From Cellulomonas fimi (GTDB lineage Bacteria; Actinomycetota; Actinomycetes; Actinomycetales; Cellulomonadaceae): a DNA stretch of 64,000 nt. Within the stretch, counting starts at the first letter, position 1. Each line of letters opens with the position of its first letter. Positions 35,486-44,217 of the stretch are shown here, piece after piece. The DNA lies in the NCBI RefSeq assembly GCF_012952065.1, contig NZ_JABCJJ010000002.1, forward strand, positions 221,971 to 285,970. The letters are read 5' to 3'. The notes beneath the pieces were generated by a model. The model did not search any database and was not told the DNA's origin. It saw only the letters and a program-made list of their open reading frames with translations. Made by a program: the position numbers and the translations under genes.

Positions 35486-37846
35486 TCACGCCGTCTGGCG
35501 CCGTACCAGGCCGGCGAGGCCGAGGCCACCGGCGAACAGGCCCACCGCCGCGAGCCCACGGCCCGCGCTGCCCGCGCCGCCGCCGTCGACCCCCGCGATC
35601 TCGATCGAGTACGCGGTGGCGCCCGCGGCACCCTCGGGCGCGCCGTAGGCCATGCCCTCCTCGGCGGCCCGCGCGGCGCCGGCCTCGATCACGGCGTACT
35701 TGACCCCGTAGTCGGCGGACGTGCCCTTGCCGTTGGCCACCAGCTGCGACGTGCCCTCGACCGAGAGCCGCTGGGCGCCGTCGACGAGCTGCGGCGCGGA
35801 CTCCGCCGCGGTCCCGAGCCCCTCGGCGAGCAACCCGGAGCCGTCGGCCGCGTCCGCGAGTCCGTTCGCGAGGTCGCCGGCACCGGCGCTGAGCCTCCCG
35901 GCCCCGTCGCCCAGCTGGTTCAGGCCGCTGATCAGCGTCTGCCCGCCGGCGGCGATCTGGTCCACGCCGTCCTCGAGCGAGTTCAGGCCGCCGCGGAGCG
36001 TGGCGTTCGCCTGCGTGTCGGAGGCGCTGCCGATGCCGCCCTGGACCCCCGACACGACCTCCGTGACGAGCTTCGTCACGCCGCCGTCGATCGCGCTGAG
36101 GCCCTCCAGCAGGCCCGGCCTGGCCGTGTCGCACACGCCGGGCAGGGAAGCGCTGCTCAGTCCGCACTCGATCCTGGCGAGACCCGGTGTCGCGAGGTTC
36201 TGCAGGCGACCCTGGATGTACGTCAGGCCCCGCTGCAGTGTGGCGTCCGCGCCGGCAGGCTTCGGGCCGGTGATGAACTCCATCGAGTTCGGGTCGCCCA
36301 GCCTGGCCGGGTTCGCGAGCAGACCGACGCCGGCGGTCAGCTGGTCGATGAGGCTGGTCAGCAGCGCCTGGTGGATCGGGTCGAGCTCGGGTGCGATCGG
36401 CGGGCGGACGCCGGCTCCGAGCGGGCTGCTCGCGTAGCACGGCTGCCTCGTCGCCGGCGTGGCGCCGTCGCGGAGGTGTGTGAGCACCTCGATCGCGCAC
36501 GAGAGCTTCTGGTAGGCGCCCGGCGCACCCGGGTCGGTGCTGTACACCCCCGCCGCAAGCACACCGAGGCCGGGTCCGGCCTCGCCGATGGAGAGGCGGA
36601 GCTGGTCGACACCGTTGAGCAGCGTGCCGGTGGCAGCCTTGGTGCCGATCCCTGCCTGCAGCTGCGCGATCCCGTCCCGGAGAGGCTTCGCCTTCGCGGG
36701 GAGCTCCCCGACGGTGCCGTACATCGTGACCAGCCCGGCGTCCACCTTGTCGAGGCCGGCCGAGACCTGCTCGAGCCCGGTGATGAGCGCCGGCGCCTTG
36801 CTGCTGGCCTCGGCGAGGCCGGCGTCGAGCTGCCCGGCCCCGGCGGCGATCTGGTCGGCGCCCGGCACCGCCTCGTCCCGCAGCCCCGCCGAGAGCTCGT
36901 CCGCACCCGCGCGCAGCTGGAGCAGGCCGTCGAGGAGCTGCGCCGCGCCGTCGTGCAGGCGGAGCAGGTTCGCGTCGATCTCCATGGCGCCCGCGGTGAG
37001 CCGCACGCCGCTGTCGGCACCGGACTTGAGGCTCGCCGAGCCGCCCTTGAAGGACGGGCTCGCGAGCGGCGAGACCGGCAGCGAGGTCACGGTCGCGGGC
37101 GGCACGACGGCGTCGCGCACCTGGGCCGTGTAGCCGAACTCGACCGTGGGCGAGCCGATCGGCGGGAACAGCGTCATCTGGTACGTCATCCGGGTGCCGC
37201 CGCGCCCGTCGCCCGCGATGCTCGCCTCGCCCGACGTGACGTCCGTGAACGTCGGGGGGAGCGTCGTGACGAGCTGGCCGATCATCGGCAGGACCGTCTC
37301 GGCCGACGTGGTGACCCGCGTCCCGGTGCCGTCGTCGTACGTGACGTCCTCGAAGCGCCCGGTCACGTTGGTGACCTTGTAGCGCACCTCGAGCGTCCCG
37401 GAGCGGCCGACGACGTCGCGCGGCTCGACCTCCTCGCCGTCGAGCAGGTGGGTCACCTCGATCCGGAGGGGCAGGTCGCCGTCGAAGTCGCTCACGGAGC
37501 GCAGCCGGCGGTCGCCGTCGACCGTGACCTCGGTGACGACCGCGCCGTCCTCGACCGAGAACCGGCCGAAGCCGTCGAGGTTGCGCAGGCCCTGGCTCGA
37601 GACGGGGTTGACGACGCGTGTCGTGCCCGTCCCCGTGAGTGCGAGCTGCTCGTAGACGCGTGCCTCGCGCAGGCCGCCGGTCGCGTCGAGCCTGACCTGG
37701 ACGGTCTCGGTGTTGGTCACGGTGACGTCGCCGTCGCCGGTCGTGGTGGCGGCGCCGGCCGGGAGCGTCAGGGCGCCGATGAGCACCGTGACGACGGCGG
37801 CCGCGCCGAGCGAGGCGGCGGTGGTGCGGGTGCGGGCAAGGCGCAC
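35486..37846 (-). CDS. YhgE/Pip-like secreted or membrane protein
   Basis: A 786-residue protein from GTG 37846 (GGAGG upstream). N-terminal signal segment (AASLGAAAVVTVLIGALTLPAGA), a beta-rich ectodomain (about 30-270), then a long stretch of repeated X-L-x-x-G-x-x-x-L units (QLLDGLLQLRAGADELSAG, AAGAGQLDAGLAEAS, LGDGAGRLSAGAGDLANGL) as in the YhgE/Pip family, and a C-terminal membrane helix (GLAAVGLFAGGLGLAGLV). Four cysteines in the middle could form two disulfides. Usually such proteins accompany ABC-2-type or ESX-like envelope systems; the ABC-2 exporter encoded divergently at 38.7-40.2 kb fits. The exact role is unknown. Confidence 0.75.
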   Translation of the reverse strand: MRLARTRTTAASLGAAAVVTVLIGALTLPAGAATTTGDGDVTVTNTETVQVRLDATGGLREARVYEQLALTGTGTTRVVNPVSSQGLRNLDGFGRFSVEDGAVVTEVTVDGDRRLRSVSDFDGDLPLRIEVTHLLDGEEVEPRDVVGRSGTLEVRYKVTNVTGRFEDVTYDDGTGTRVTTSAETVLPMIGQLVTTLPPTFTDVTSGEASIAGDGRGGTRMTYQMTLFPPIGSPTVEFGYTAQVRDAVVPPATVTSLPVSPLASPSFKGGSASLKSGADSGVRLTAGAMEIDANLLRLHDGAAQLLDGLLQLRAGADELSAGLRDEAVPGADQIAAGAGQLDAGLAEASSKAPALITGLEQVSAGLDKVDAGLVTMYGTVGELPAKAKPLRDGIAQLQAGIGTKAATGTLLNGVDQLRLSIGEAGPGLGVLAAGVYSTDPGAPGAYQKLSCAIEVLTHLRDGATPATRQPCYASSPLGAGVRPPIAPELDPIHQALLTSLIDQLTAGVGLLANPARLGDPNSMEFITGPKPAGADATLQRGLTYIQGRLQNLATPGLARIECGLSSASLPGVCDTARPGLLEGLSAIDGGVTKLVTEVVSGVQGGIGSASDTQANATLRGGLNSLEDGVDQIAAGGQTLISGLNQLGDGAGRLSAGAGDLANGLADAADGSGLLAEGLGTAAESAPQLVDGAQRLSVEGTSQLVANGKGTSADYGVKYAVIEAGAARAAEEGMAYGAPEGAAGATAYSIEIAGVDGGGAGSAGRGLAAVGLFAGGLGLAGLVRRQTA

Positions 37847-37847
37847 G

Positions 37848-38534
37848 TCAGGCCTCCGGGGTGCGGTCGAGGTGGTGCGCGCTGCTCGTCGCGGCGGCGC
37901 GCGGGTGGTAGACGTCCGTGCCGTTCGTGGCCGCCGCGGGGACCGGCGCGGAGGACTGCAGCGCCGGGGAGGCGTCCTCGGCCGGGTGCTCGACGGCGTG
38001 CTGCGCGAGCGCGACCGGCTCGGCGCCACGTTCGTGCGCGCGGTCGCGCTCGATCTGGGCGCCGAGCAGCACGGTGGCGAGGAACCCGCCCGCAGCGCAC
38101 ACGAGCACCGCGGTCGCGGACGCGGGCGACGTCGAGACGAACGACGAGGGGTCGAGGGTGTAGGCGCTCTCGTACGAGCCGACCATCGCCGCAGCCCCGA
38201 CGAGGGTCGCCCACAGGGGGAGGCGGCCCGCCGTCGTGCCTGCGACGACGAGGCACACGAGCAGCACGACCAGCACGGCGACCGCACGGCCGCTCGCGGC
38301 GTCGGGCAGGAACGCAGCCCGCAGCAGGTAGCCGACCCAGGCGGCTGCGAAGCCGACCCCGAACGCGCCGACGCGCTGGGCGGGCGACCGGTCCGGCACG
38401 AGGCCGACCACCGCGCCGAGAGCGGCGCCGAGCAGCGCGACGCCCTCGACGTCGAGGCCGAGGGCGTCGGACAGCAGGACCAGCAGGGCCGCGAGGGCCG
38501 CGAGGACGAGCCCCGGGAGCGCGTGACGTCTCAT
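37848..38534 (-). CDS. membrane protein, hypothetical, 228 aa
   Basis: Five to six predicted membrane segments in the first 165 residues (PGLVLAALAALLVLLSD, VALLGAALGAVVGLV, AVAVLVVLLVCLVVAG, ATLVGAAAMVGS, ATAVLVCAAGGFLATVLLG), then a hydrophilic tail rich in Ala, Pro and His. ATG 38534 is chosen over GTG 38540. It precedes the YhgE-like gene by one base, so the two are probably co-translated partners. No recognised family. Confidence 0.7.
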   Translation of the reverse strand: MRRHALPGLVLAALAALLVLLSDALGLDVEGVALLGAALGAVVGLVPDRSPAQRVGAFGVGFAAAWVGYLLRAAFLPDAASGRAVAVLVVLLVCLVVAGTTAGRLPLWATLVGAAAMVGSYESAYTLDPSSFVSTSPASATAVLVCAAGGFLATVLLGAQIERDRAHERGAEPVALAQHAVEHPAEDASPALQSSAPVPAAATNGTDVYHPRAAATSSAHHLDRTPEA

Positions 38535-38629
38535 GACCACCTCGTTGTGGTGACTGCGGCCGGCGTGGCCGCGGCGCCAGGACAGGAGCCTCGCGATGTC
38601 TAGCAGCGCGCCACCGACCCAGAACAGTG

Positions 38630-38642
38630 AGTACTAGGTACT
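38630..38642. promoter_or_regulatory. palindrome in the divergent promoter region
   Basis: AGTAC-TAG-GTACT, a perfect 5-3-5 dyad, in the 38535-38726 region between the divergent membrane-protein and ABC-exporter genes. It is AT-rich compared with its surroundings and could be an operator serving both directions. Confidence 0.5.
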
Positions 38643-38726
38643 TCGGCGGGAGTATCAGGTAGATCGTTATGGTCCCGTGACCTGGGCCGCCGCAGCCGGC
38701 GTCGTGGCGGGGCGGGAGGATGCCCC

Positions 38727-39512
38727 ATGGCCAGGCACGTCGCGGAGCAGGTCCGGAGCTCCGGGGGGCGACCGGGACCCGGCTCGCGCGCCGACGCCGT
38801 CGTCCGGATCCGTGGCCTGCGCGTCGTGCGCGGCGCCACGGAGGCGATCCGCTCCCTGGATCTCACGGTGCCGGGGGGAGCGGTCGTGGGGCTCCTCGGC
38901 CCGAGCGGCAGCGGCAAGACGACCCTCATGCGTGCGATCGTCGGCGTCCAGGTCGTCGCCGCCGGGACGGTCGAGGTGCTCGGTCGGCCGGCGGGCGACC
39001 CGTCGCTGCGCCGCGAGGTCGCCTACGTCACCCAGGCGCCCAGCGTGTATCCCGACCTCACGGTCGGCGAGAACCTGCGGTACTTCGCGACGCTGCTGCG
39101 GACCGGGCCCGACGACGTCGCCCGGGTCCTCGACGCCGTCGACCTCACCGCGGGCGCGGGACGCCGCGTCGGCACGCTGTCGGGAGGCGAGCGCTCGCGT
39201 GTGTCGCTCGCCGCCGCCCTCCTGGGCAGCCCGCGTCTGCTCGTGCTGGACGAGCCGACCGTCGGGCTCGACCCCGTGCTCCGGCGGGACCTGTGGAACC
39301 TGTTCGGGCGGCTCGCCGCGAGCGGCGCGTCGCTGCTCGTGTCGAGTCACGTGATGGACGAGGCCGTGCGCTGCGACCGGCTGCTCCTCATGCGCGACGG
39401 CGCGATCCTCGCCGACGACACGCTCGCCTCGCTGCTCGAGCGGACCGGCACGGCCTACGCCGAGCACGCGTTCCTCGCGCTCGTCGAGGGTGCGTCGGAG
39501 GCGGCGCGATGA
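38727..39512 (+). CDS. ABC-2 exporter ATPase
   Basis: A 261-residue ATPase: Walker A GPSGSGKTT (about 58-66), signature LSGGERSRV (about 151), Walker B LLVLDEPTVGLDP, switch His in SSHVMDEA. The layout is of the DrrA/NatA group (drug, polysaccharide or lipid export). ATG 38727 with GGGAGG upstream. Overlaps its permease by 4 bases. Confidence 0.9.
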   Translation: MARHVAEQVRSSGGRPGPGSRADAVVRIRGLRVVRGATEAIRSLDLTVPGGAVVGLLGPSGSGKTTLMRAIVGVQVVAAGTVEVLGRPAGDPSLRREVAYVTQAPSVYPDLTVGENLRYFATLLRTGPDDVARVLDAVDLTAGAGRRVGTLSGGERSRVSLAAALLGSPRLLVLDEPTVGLDPVLRRDLWNLFGRLAASGASLLVSSHVMDEAVRCDRLLLMRDGAILADDTLASLLERTGTAYAEHAFLALVEGASEAAR

Positions 39513-40240
39513 GCGCCCGGATGACGCTCGCGACAGCGGCGCGCGTGCTGCGCCAGGTCCGGCACGATCCCCGCACCGTCGTGCTGATCATGCTCCTGCC
39601 GTGCCTGCTGATCGGCCTGGTCGCCTGGATGTTCGACGGGACGCCGGTGCTGGACACGATCGGGCCGACGCTCCTCGGGCTGTTCCCGCTCCTCGTGATG
39701 TTCCTCGTGACGAGCGTGACGATGCTGCGCGAGCGGCTGGGCGGCACGCTCGAGCGGCTCATGACGCTGCCGGTCGGGCGCGGGGACGTCGTCGTCGGCT
39801 ACGCGCTCGCGTTCGGGCTGCTGGCGACCGTCCAGGCCGTCGTCGTGACGTTCTTCGCCGTCGTCGTGTCCGGGATGGACGTGGTGGGGCCGGTGCCCGC
39901 CCTCGTGCTCGTGGCGGTGCTGAACGCCCTGCTCGGCACGTCCCTGGGCGTGGCGGCGTCCTCGGTGGCGCGGACCGAGTTCCAGGCCGTCCAGATGATG
40001 CCGGCGATCCTCTTCCCCCAGATCATCCTGGGCGGGCTGATCCTGCCGCGGGACCAGATGCCTGCCCTGCTCGAGGCGATCTCGGTCGTGCTGCCTCTCA
40101 CCTACGGCGTCGACGCGCTCCAGTCGCTCGCGCGCGACCCGGACGTGGACGCGATCTGGGGTGACGTCGTCGTGATCGCGGGGTTCGTGCTGGTGGCGCT
40201 TGTCGTCGGCGCACGGACCCTGCGGCGCCGGACGGCCTGA
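39509..40240 (+). CDS. ABC-2 exporter permease
   Basis: A 243-residue permease with six membrane segments and the ABC-2 pattern: RTVVLIMLLPCLLIGLVAWM, REREs-like RERLGGTLERLMTLPVGRGD, and the late FPQIILGGLILPRDQMP loop. Works with the ATPase encoded just upstream. Substrate unknown; the YhgE-like protein encoded divergently may be part of the same envelope system. Confidence 0.88.
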   Translation: MSARMTLATAARVLRQVRHDPRTVVLIMLLPCLLIGLVAWMFDGTPVLDTIGPTLLGLFPLLVMFLVTSVTMLRERLGGTLERLMTLPVGRGDVVVGYALAFGLLATVQAVVVTFFAVVVSGMDVVGPVPALVLVAVLNALLGTSLGVAASSVARTEFQAVQMMPAILFPQIILGGLILPRDQMPALLEAISVVLPLTYGVDALQSLARDPDVDAIWGDVVVIAGFVLVALVVGARTLRRRTA

Positions 40241-40413
40241 CGCCTCGGCGAGACGGACCGGCGTGCGAACCCTCGTCGGGTGGCTCGCGCGACCCCTCGT
40301 CCGTCGTGCCGTCCTCGCCCGTCCGCCGCCCGCCGCAAACCCCGCCTTGATCGCCGCCGTCATCCTGGCGTTGCTCCTGGTGCTCCGTCAGCAACGGCTG
40401 GACAGCGACCTCC

Positions 40414-40983
40414 TCACAGGTAGCGCAGCGGGTCGAACTCCTCGAGCGGGATGATCCGCAGGCGGGGCAGCGTGACGTTGAACGCGCGGACGTCACCCTC
40501 GAGGTCGAACACCTCGAGGCCGCGGTCGGTCAGCTGCGTCAGCCCGCTGCTCGTGAACTCGCGGAACACCAGCAGGCCGACCCGGCGGTCGCTCCCGAGG
40601 AGCGTGCCGAGGTCGGCCGCGAAGTCGCCGTCGTGACTCGCGAGGAGCACGTCGCCCGTCCGGTCGCGCAACGCCCGGAGCGTGCGCTGGATCCCGATGT
40701 CGACGACCTTCTCGTACGACGCGCCCGCGAGCGGGATGGGCTGGAAGCCGATCGCGACGAGCGCCTGCACGAACGACATCGGCATGGTGCCGTTCGACGC
40801 GTTCAGGAAGAACAAGCCCTTGACCGGCTGCTCCCACCGCCGCTGCGCGAAGTCGAGGATGCGCTCCCAGCGCGGACGCTGCTCGGGGGTCGGCCGCCCG
40901 TTGAGGATCTGGGACCCCAGCGTCGCGTCGATGTTCTCGCCGTCGACCAGCACGTAGGTCGTGCGCCCGTCGTCTGTCTGCAC
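40414..40983 (-). CDS. NYN-domain protein (LabA/DUF88-like), possible RNase
   Basis: A 189-residue protein of the PIN-like NYN group. Acidic metal-binding residues: Asp14 in VLVDGEN, Asp95 in KVVDIGIQ, Asp118 and Asp120 in ASHDGDF. Such proteins are predicted or shown to be metal-dependent ribonucleases. GTG 40983 is preceded by TACGCT at 6 bases, a leaderless pattern. It stands alone between the exporter and the kinase gene; the 40241-40413 gap holds no convincing gene. Confidence 0.82.
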   Translation of the reverse strand: MQTDDGRTTYVLVDGENIDATLGSQILNGRPTPEQRPRWERILDFAQRRWEQPVKGLFFLNASNGTMPMSFVQALVAIGFQPIPLAGASYEKVVDIGIQRTLRALRDRTGDVLLASHDGDFAADLGTLLGSDRRVGLLVFREFTSSGLTQLTDRGLEVFDLEGDVRAFNVTLPRLRIIPLEEFDPLRYL

Positions 40984-40995
40984 CGGCCCAGCGTA
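40984..40995 (-). promoter_or_regulatory. putative leaderless promoter of the NYN gene
   Basis: On the minus strand TACGCT (40995-40990) is followed by 6 bases and the GTG at 40983. Confidence 0.5.
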
Positions 40996-41025
40996 GGGGG
41001 CGCGGCGGCCGCCGGTCAGTTGCGG

Positions 41026-41937
41026 TCAGTCGAGCCGCTCGGCGACCCGGTCCCACAGCGGCGGGCGGCGCAGCGTCCGCAGGCGCGCGGCGACCGCGGC
41101 GGTGCCCGGCCGTTCGTCCGGGTCCTCGGCGGTCATCGCCGTCAGCAGCGTCGACCAGCCACGGCCCAGACCGGCGGGGATCTCGGGCGGCGCGAGGAGC
41201 CGCGCGAGCGAGCTCGACAGCGCGCCGCCGGGGAACGCCCGCTCGCCCGTCAGGCACTCGAGCAGGACGAGACCGAGCGAGTACACGTCGGACGCCGCGT
41301 CCATCGGGCGCCCGAGCGCCTGCTCGGGGCTGAGGTAGCTCGCGGTGCCGAGGGTGGCCTCGGTCGGCAGCGTCTGGTGCAGGGCCGACCGCGACCCGGA
41401 CGAGGGGGAGTGGGCGATGCCGAAGTCGGCGAGCTTCGTCGTCGTCGTCGGGGCGTCGGACTGCCCACGCAGGACCGTCTCGTCGCTGAGCAGCACGTTC
41501 GCCGGCTTGATGTCCCGGTGGACCACCCCGGCGGCGTGCGCGTGCCCGAGCGCGTCCGCGAGCTGACGGCCGATGTCCGCGACCTCGACCGGGTCCATCG
41601 GTCCCTCGGCGATGCGCTCCCGGAGGGTCGGCCCCTCGACCAGCTCCATGACCAGGTAGCCGAGCGGCTCGTCGCCCGGGCCCGTGTCCGCCCCGACGTC
41701 GTACAGCGCGACGAGCCCGGGGTGCGAGAGGCTGGCCAGGGTGCGCGCCTCGTCGGCGTAGCGCCGGATCTCGCGGGGCTTCGCGCCCGCGAGCGAGAAC
41801 ACCTTGAGGGCCACGGGGCGCTCGAGCCGGTCGTCGGTGCCGCGGAAGACGTCGCCCATCCCGCCGCTGCCCAGGTGCGGACCCAGCCGGAAGCGCCGGC
41901 CGAGCGTGGTGCCGACGAGCACAGCGCTGTCAGTCAC
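41026..41937 (-). CDS. serine/threonine protein kinase, soluble
   Basis: A 303-residue Hanks-type kinase with all key residues: glycine loop LGSGGMGDV (22-30), Lys45 (VALKV), HRDIKPANVLL with Asp142, DFG 171-173, and YLSPEQALG in place of APE. No membrane segment or PASTA domain, so it is cytosolic. GTG 41937 with GGAGGG upstream. Divergent from the ferrochelatase gene across 180 bases. Targets unknown. Confidence 0.88.
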   Translation of the reverse strand: MTDSAVLVGTTLGRRFRLGPHLGSGGMGDVFRGTDDRLERPVALKVFSLAGAKPREIRRYADEARTLASLSHPGLVALYDVGADTGPGDEPLGYLVMELVEGPTLRERIAEGPMDPVEVADIGRQLADALGHAHAAGVVHRDIKPANVLLSDETVLRGQSDAPTTTTKLADFGIAHSPSSGSRSALHQTLPTEATLGTASYLSPEQALGRPMDAASDVYSLGLVLLECLTGERAFPGGALSSSLARLLAPPEIPAGLGRGWSTLLTAMTAEDPDERPGTAAVAARLRTLRRPPLWDRVAERLD

Positions 41938-42105
41938 CACCGGCCCTCCAGATCGTGTGCGGCACGTCTCCCGACCGCTTCTCGACGGTAGGAGCATGCG
42001 TCGGGGGGCGCATCCCGAGGCGGGGTGAACCCCGTGCCCGGGGTGGCCTTCGGTGATCCCGGTCACCCCGGCGACCCTGCGGGGCCGCGTGGGCGGCGAC
42101 GATGG

Positions 42106-42117
42106 GATGATCGGGGG
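42106..42117 (+). promoter_or_regulatory. putative leaderless promoter of the ferrochelatase gene
   Basis: GATGAT (42106-42111) lies 6 bases before GTG 42118. Confidence 0.4.
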
Positions 42118-43434
42118 GTGACCCCCTCGAACGTCCCTGCCGATGTCGCGCCCGACGAGACCACAGGGTATCCGGTGACCGAGCCGGCCCTGGAGCCCGC
42201 GCCCGACGCCGGCCCGTACGACGCGCTGATGCTCTACTCGTTCGGCGGCCCCAACGCCCCCGAGGACGTGCTCCCGTTCCTCAAGAACGTGACCCGCGGC
42301 AAGAACATCCCCGAGGAGCGGCTCGTCGAGGTCGGCGAGCACTACCACCACTTCGGTGGCCGCAGCCCGATCAACGCGCAGAACCTCGCGCTGGTCGACG
42401 CCCTGCGCGCCGAGCTGGCCCGCCGGGGTGTCGACCTGCCCATCGCGTGGGGGAACCGCAACTGGGAGCCGTACACGACGCAGGCGCTCGCGGACCTGCG
42501 TGCGGGCGGCGCCCGGCGCGTGCTCGCGATCGTGACGAGCGCCTACGGCTCGTACTCCGGCTGCCGGCAGTACCGCGAGAACCTCGCGGCCTCGCTCGCG
42601 GAGCTCGCCGACCAGGTGCGCGCGGACGGGGACGACGACGCGACGCCCGGCACCGTGCTCGCGGTCGACAAGCTGCGCCACTACTTCAACCACCCGGGCT
42701 TCGTGCGGGCGAACGCCGACGCCGTGCTGGAGGCGTACGACGAGCTGGCCGAGGACGCCGCGGACGCCCCGCTCGTGTTCGTCACCCACTCCATCCCCAC
42801 GACCATGGAGGAGGCCTCGGGCGCGCGCCGTCCGAGCTACCGGACCCAGCACCTCGACGTCGCCGCCCTGGTCGCGGCCGAGGTCGGCCGGCGGCTCGGC
42901 CGCGAGGTCGCGTGGCAGCTCGCGTACTGCTCGCGCTCGGGCCCGCCGAGCCAGCCGTGGCTCGAGCCCGACGTCAACGACCTGCTGCGCGAGCTGGCCG
43001 GCGCCGGGACGCGCGCCGCGGTCCTGTCGCCGGTCGGCTTCGTCTCGGACCACATGGAGGTCGCGTTCGACCTCGACACCGAGGCGCTCGAGACCGCGCG
43101 CGAGGTCGGGATCCGGGCCGTGCGCGCGGGCACCGTCTCGACGCGCGAGCCGTTCGTGGCCGGGCTGGTCGACCTGGTGCTCGAGCGCGCGGCGGCCGAG
43201 CGCCACGAGCACGGGGAGCCCGTCGAGCGCGTGACGGCCGGCTCGCTCGGCGCGTGGCCCGACGTGTGCCACACCGGTTGCTGCCTCCTGCGCGCGGGCG
43301 TCGAGAGCGGCGTCCCGGCCGCGTGCGGCGAGGACTCCGACCCCACCGAGTGGCTGGCGACGACCGCCGGACCCGTGACGACCGCTGGACCCGTGACGAC
43401 ACGAGACACGACGATGACAGGAGACGCACGATGA
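42118..43434 (+). CDS. hemH: ferrochelatase (coproporphyrin type expected)
   Basis: A 438-residue ferrochelatase: [73 protein letters not shown] and [12 protein letters not shown]. Several cysteines (one in SGCRQ, a cluster VCHTGCC near the end) may hold an iron-sulfur cluster as in other actinobacterial enzymes. The C-terminus has a duplicated TTAGPV repeat. Since the next gene is ChdC, the likely reaction is iron insertion into coproporphyrin III (CpfC role). ATGA overlap with chdC. Confidence 0.92.
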   Translation: MTPSNVPADVAPDETTGYPVTEPALEPAPDAGPYDALMLYSFGGPNAPEDVLPFLKNVTRGKNIPEERLVEVGEHYHHFGGRSPINAQNLALVDALRAELARRGVDLPIAWGNRNWEPYTTQALADLRAGGARRVLAIVTSAYGSYSGCRQYRENLAASLAELADQVRADGDDDATPGTVLAVDKLRHYFNHPGFVRANADAVLEAYDELAEDAADAPLVFVTHSIPTTMEEASGARRPSYRTQHLDVAALVAAEVGRRLGREVAWQLAYCSRSGPPSQPWLEPDVNDLLRELAGAGTRAAVLSPVGFVSDHMEVAFDLDTEALETAREVGIRAVRAGTVSTREPFVAGLVDLVLERAAAERHEHGEPVERVTAGSLGAWPDVCHTGCCLLRAGVESGVPAACGEDSDPTEWLATTAGPVTTAGPVTTRDTTMTGDAR

Positions 43435-44174
43435 CCGCCGGCACGACGACCGACAGCGCCACGGCAGGGGCCACGGCAGGGGCCACCGCCCCGGACCCGA
43501 ACGACACCATCCGCTACGCGATGTTCTCGGTCTTCGCGCTCGAGGAGGTCCTGCCCGACGACGCGGCCGAGCGTGCCGAGCTCGTCGCCGAGGCGGAGCG
43601 TGCGGTCGCGGACGGCGGTGGCGACCTCCAGGTGCGCGGCTGGTACGACGTCGCGGGGCTGCGGGCCGACGCCGACCTCATGGTCTGGTGGCACGGCGAC
43701 TCGATCGAGGCCGTCCAGGGCGCGTACCAGCGCCTGCGCAAGAGCGACCTCGGTCGGCACCTGCTGCCGGTCTGGTCGGTCGCCGCGCTGCACCGCCCCG
43801 CGGAGTTCAACCGGGCGCACCTGCCCGCGTTCCTCGCGGGCGAGCCCGCGCGCGACTACCTGTGCGTGTACCCGTTCGTGCGCTCCTACGACTGGTACGT
43901 GCTGCCCGACGCCGAGCGCCGCCAGATGCTCGTCGAGCACGGGCAGGCGGCACGCGACTACGCCGACGTCCGGGCCAACACGCTCGCGGCGTTCGCGCTC
44001 GGCGACTACGAGTGGATCCTCGCGTTCGAGGCGGACGAGCTGCTCCGCATCGTCGACCTCATGCGCGAGCTGCGCGCGACCGAGGCGCGCCGGCACGTGC
44101 GCGAGGAGGTCCCGTTCTACACCGGCCCGCGCGTCACGCTCGGGGAGTGGGCCGACCGCCAGCCCACGGACTGA
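43431..44174 (+). CDS. chdC: coproheme decarboxylase (HemQ/ChdC, chlorite-dismutase family)
   Basis: A 247-residue protein of the chlorite-dismutase fold: [32 protein letters not shown], the catalytic-tyrosine region [16 protein letters not shown] and the haem-ligand histidine in [12 protein letters not shown]. Converts coproheme to haem b with peroxide, the last step of the coproporphyrin-dependent route. The first 24 residues are a Thr/Ala/Gly tail. Coupled to the ferrochelatase by a 4-base overlap. Confidence 0.92.
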   Translation: MTAGTTTDSATAGATAGATAPDPNDTIRYAMFSVFALEEVLPDDAAERAELVAEAERAVADGGGDLQVRGWYDVAGLRADADLMVWWHGDSIEAVQGAYQRLRKSDLGRHLLPVWSVAALHRPAEFNRAHLPAFLAGEPARDYLCVYPFVRSYDWYVLPDAERRQMLVEHGQAARDYADVRANTLAAFALGDYEWILAFEADELLRIVDLMRELRATEARRHVREEVPFYTGPRVTLGEWADRQPTD

Positions 44175-44217
44175 CGATCGGCCCACCGGCGCTGCGCTCC
44201 GGGGTGCGGCGCTCCGG

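Noticed and set aside
40263..40454. Possible small plus-strand membrane protein after the exporter
   Set aside because: Overlaps the end of the NYN gene, has no ribosome site or clean -10, and shows a single weak hydrophobic run in a Pro/Arg-rich frame.
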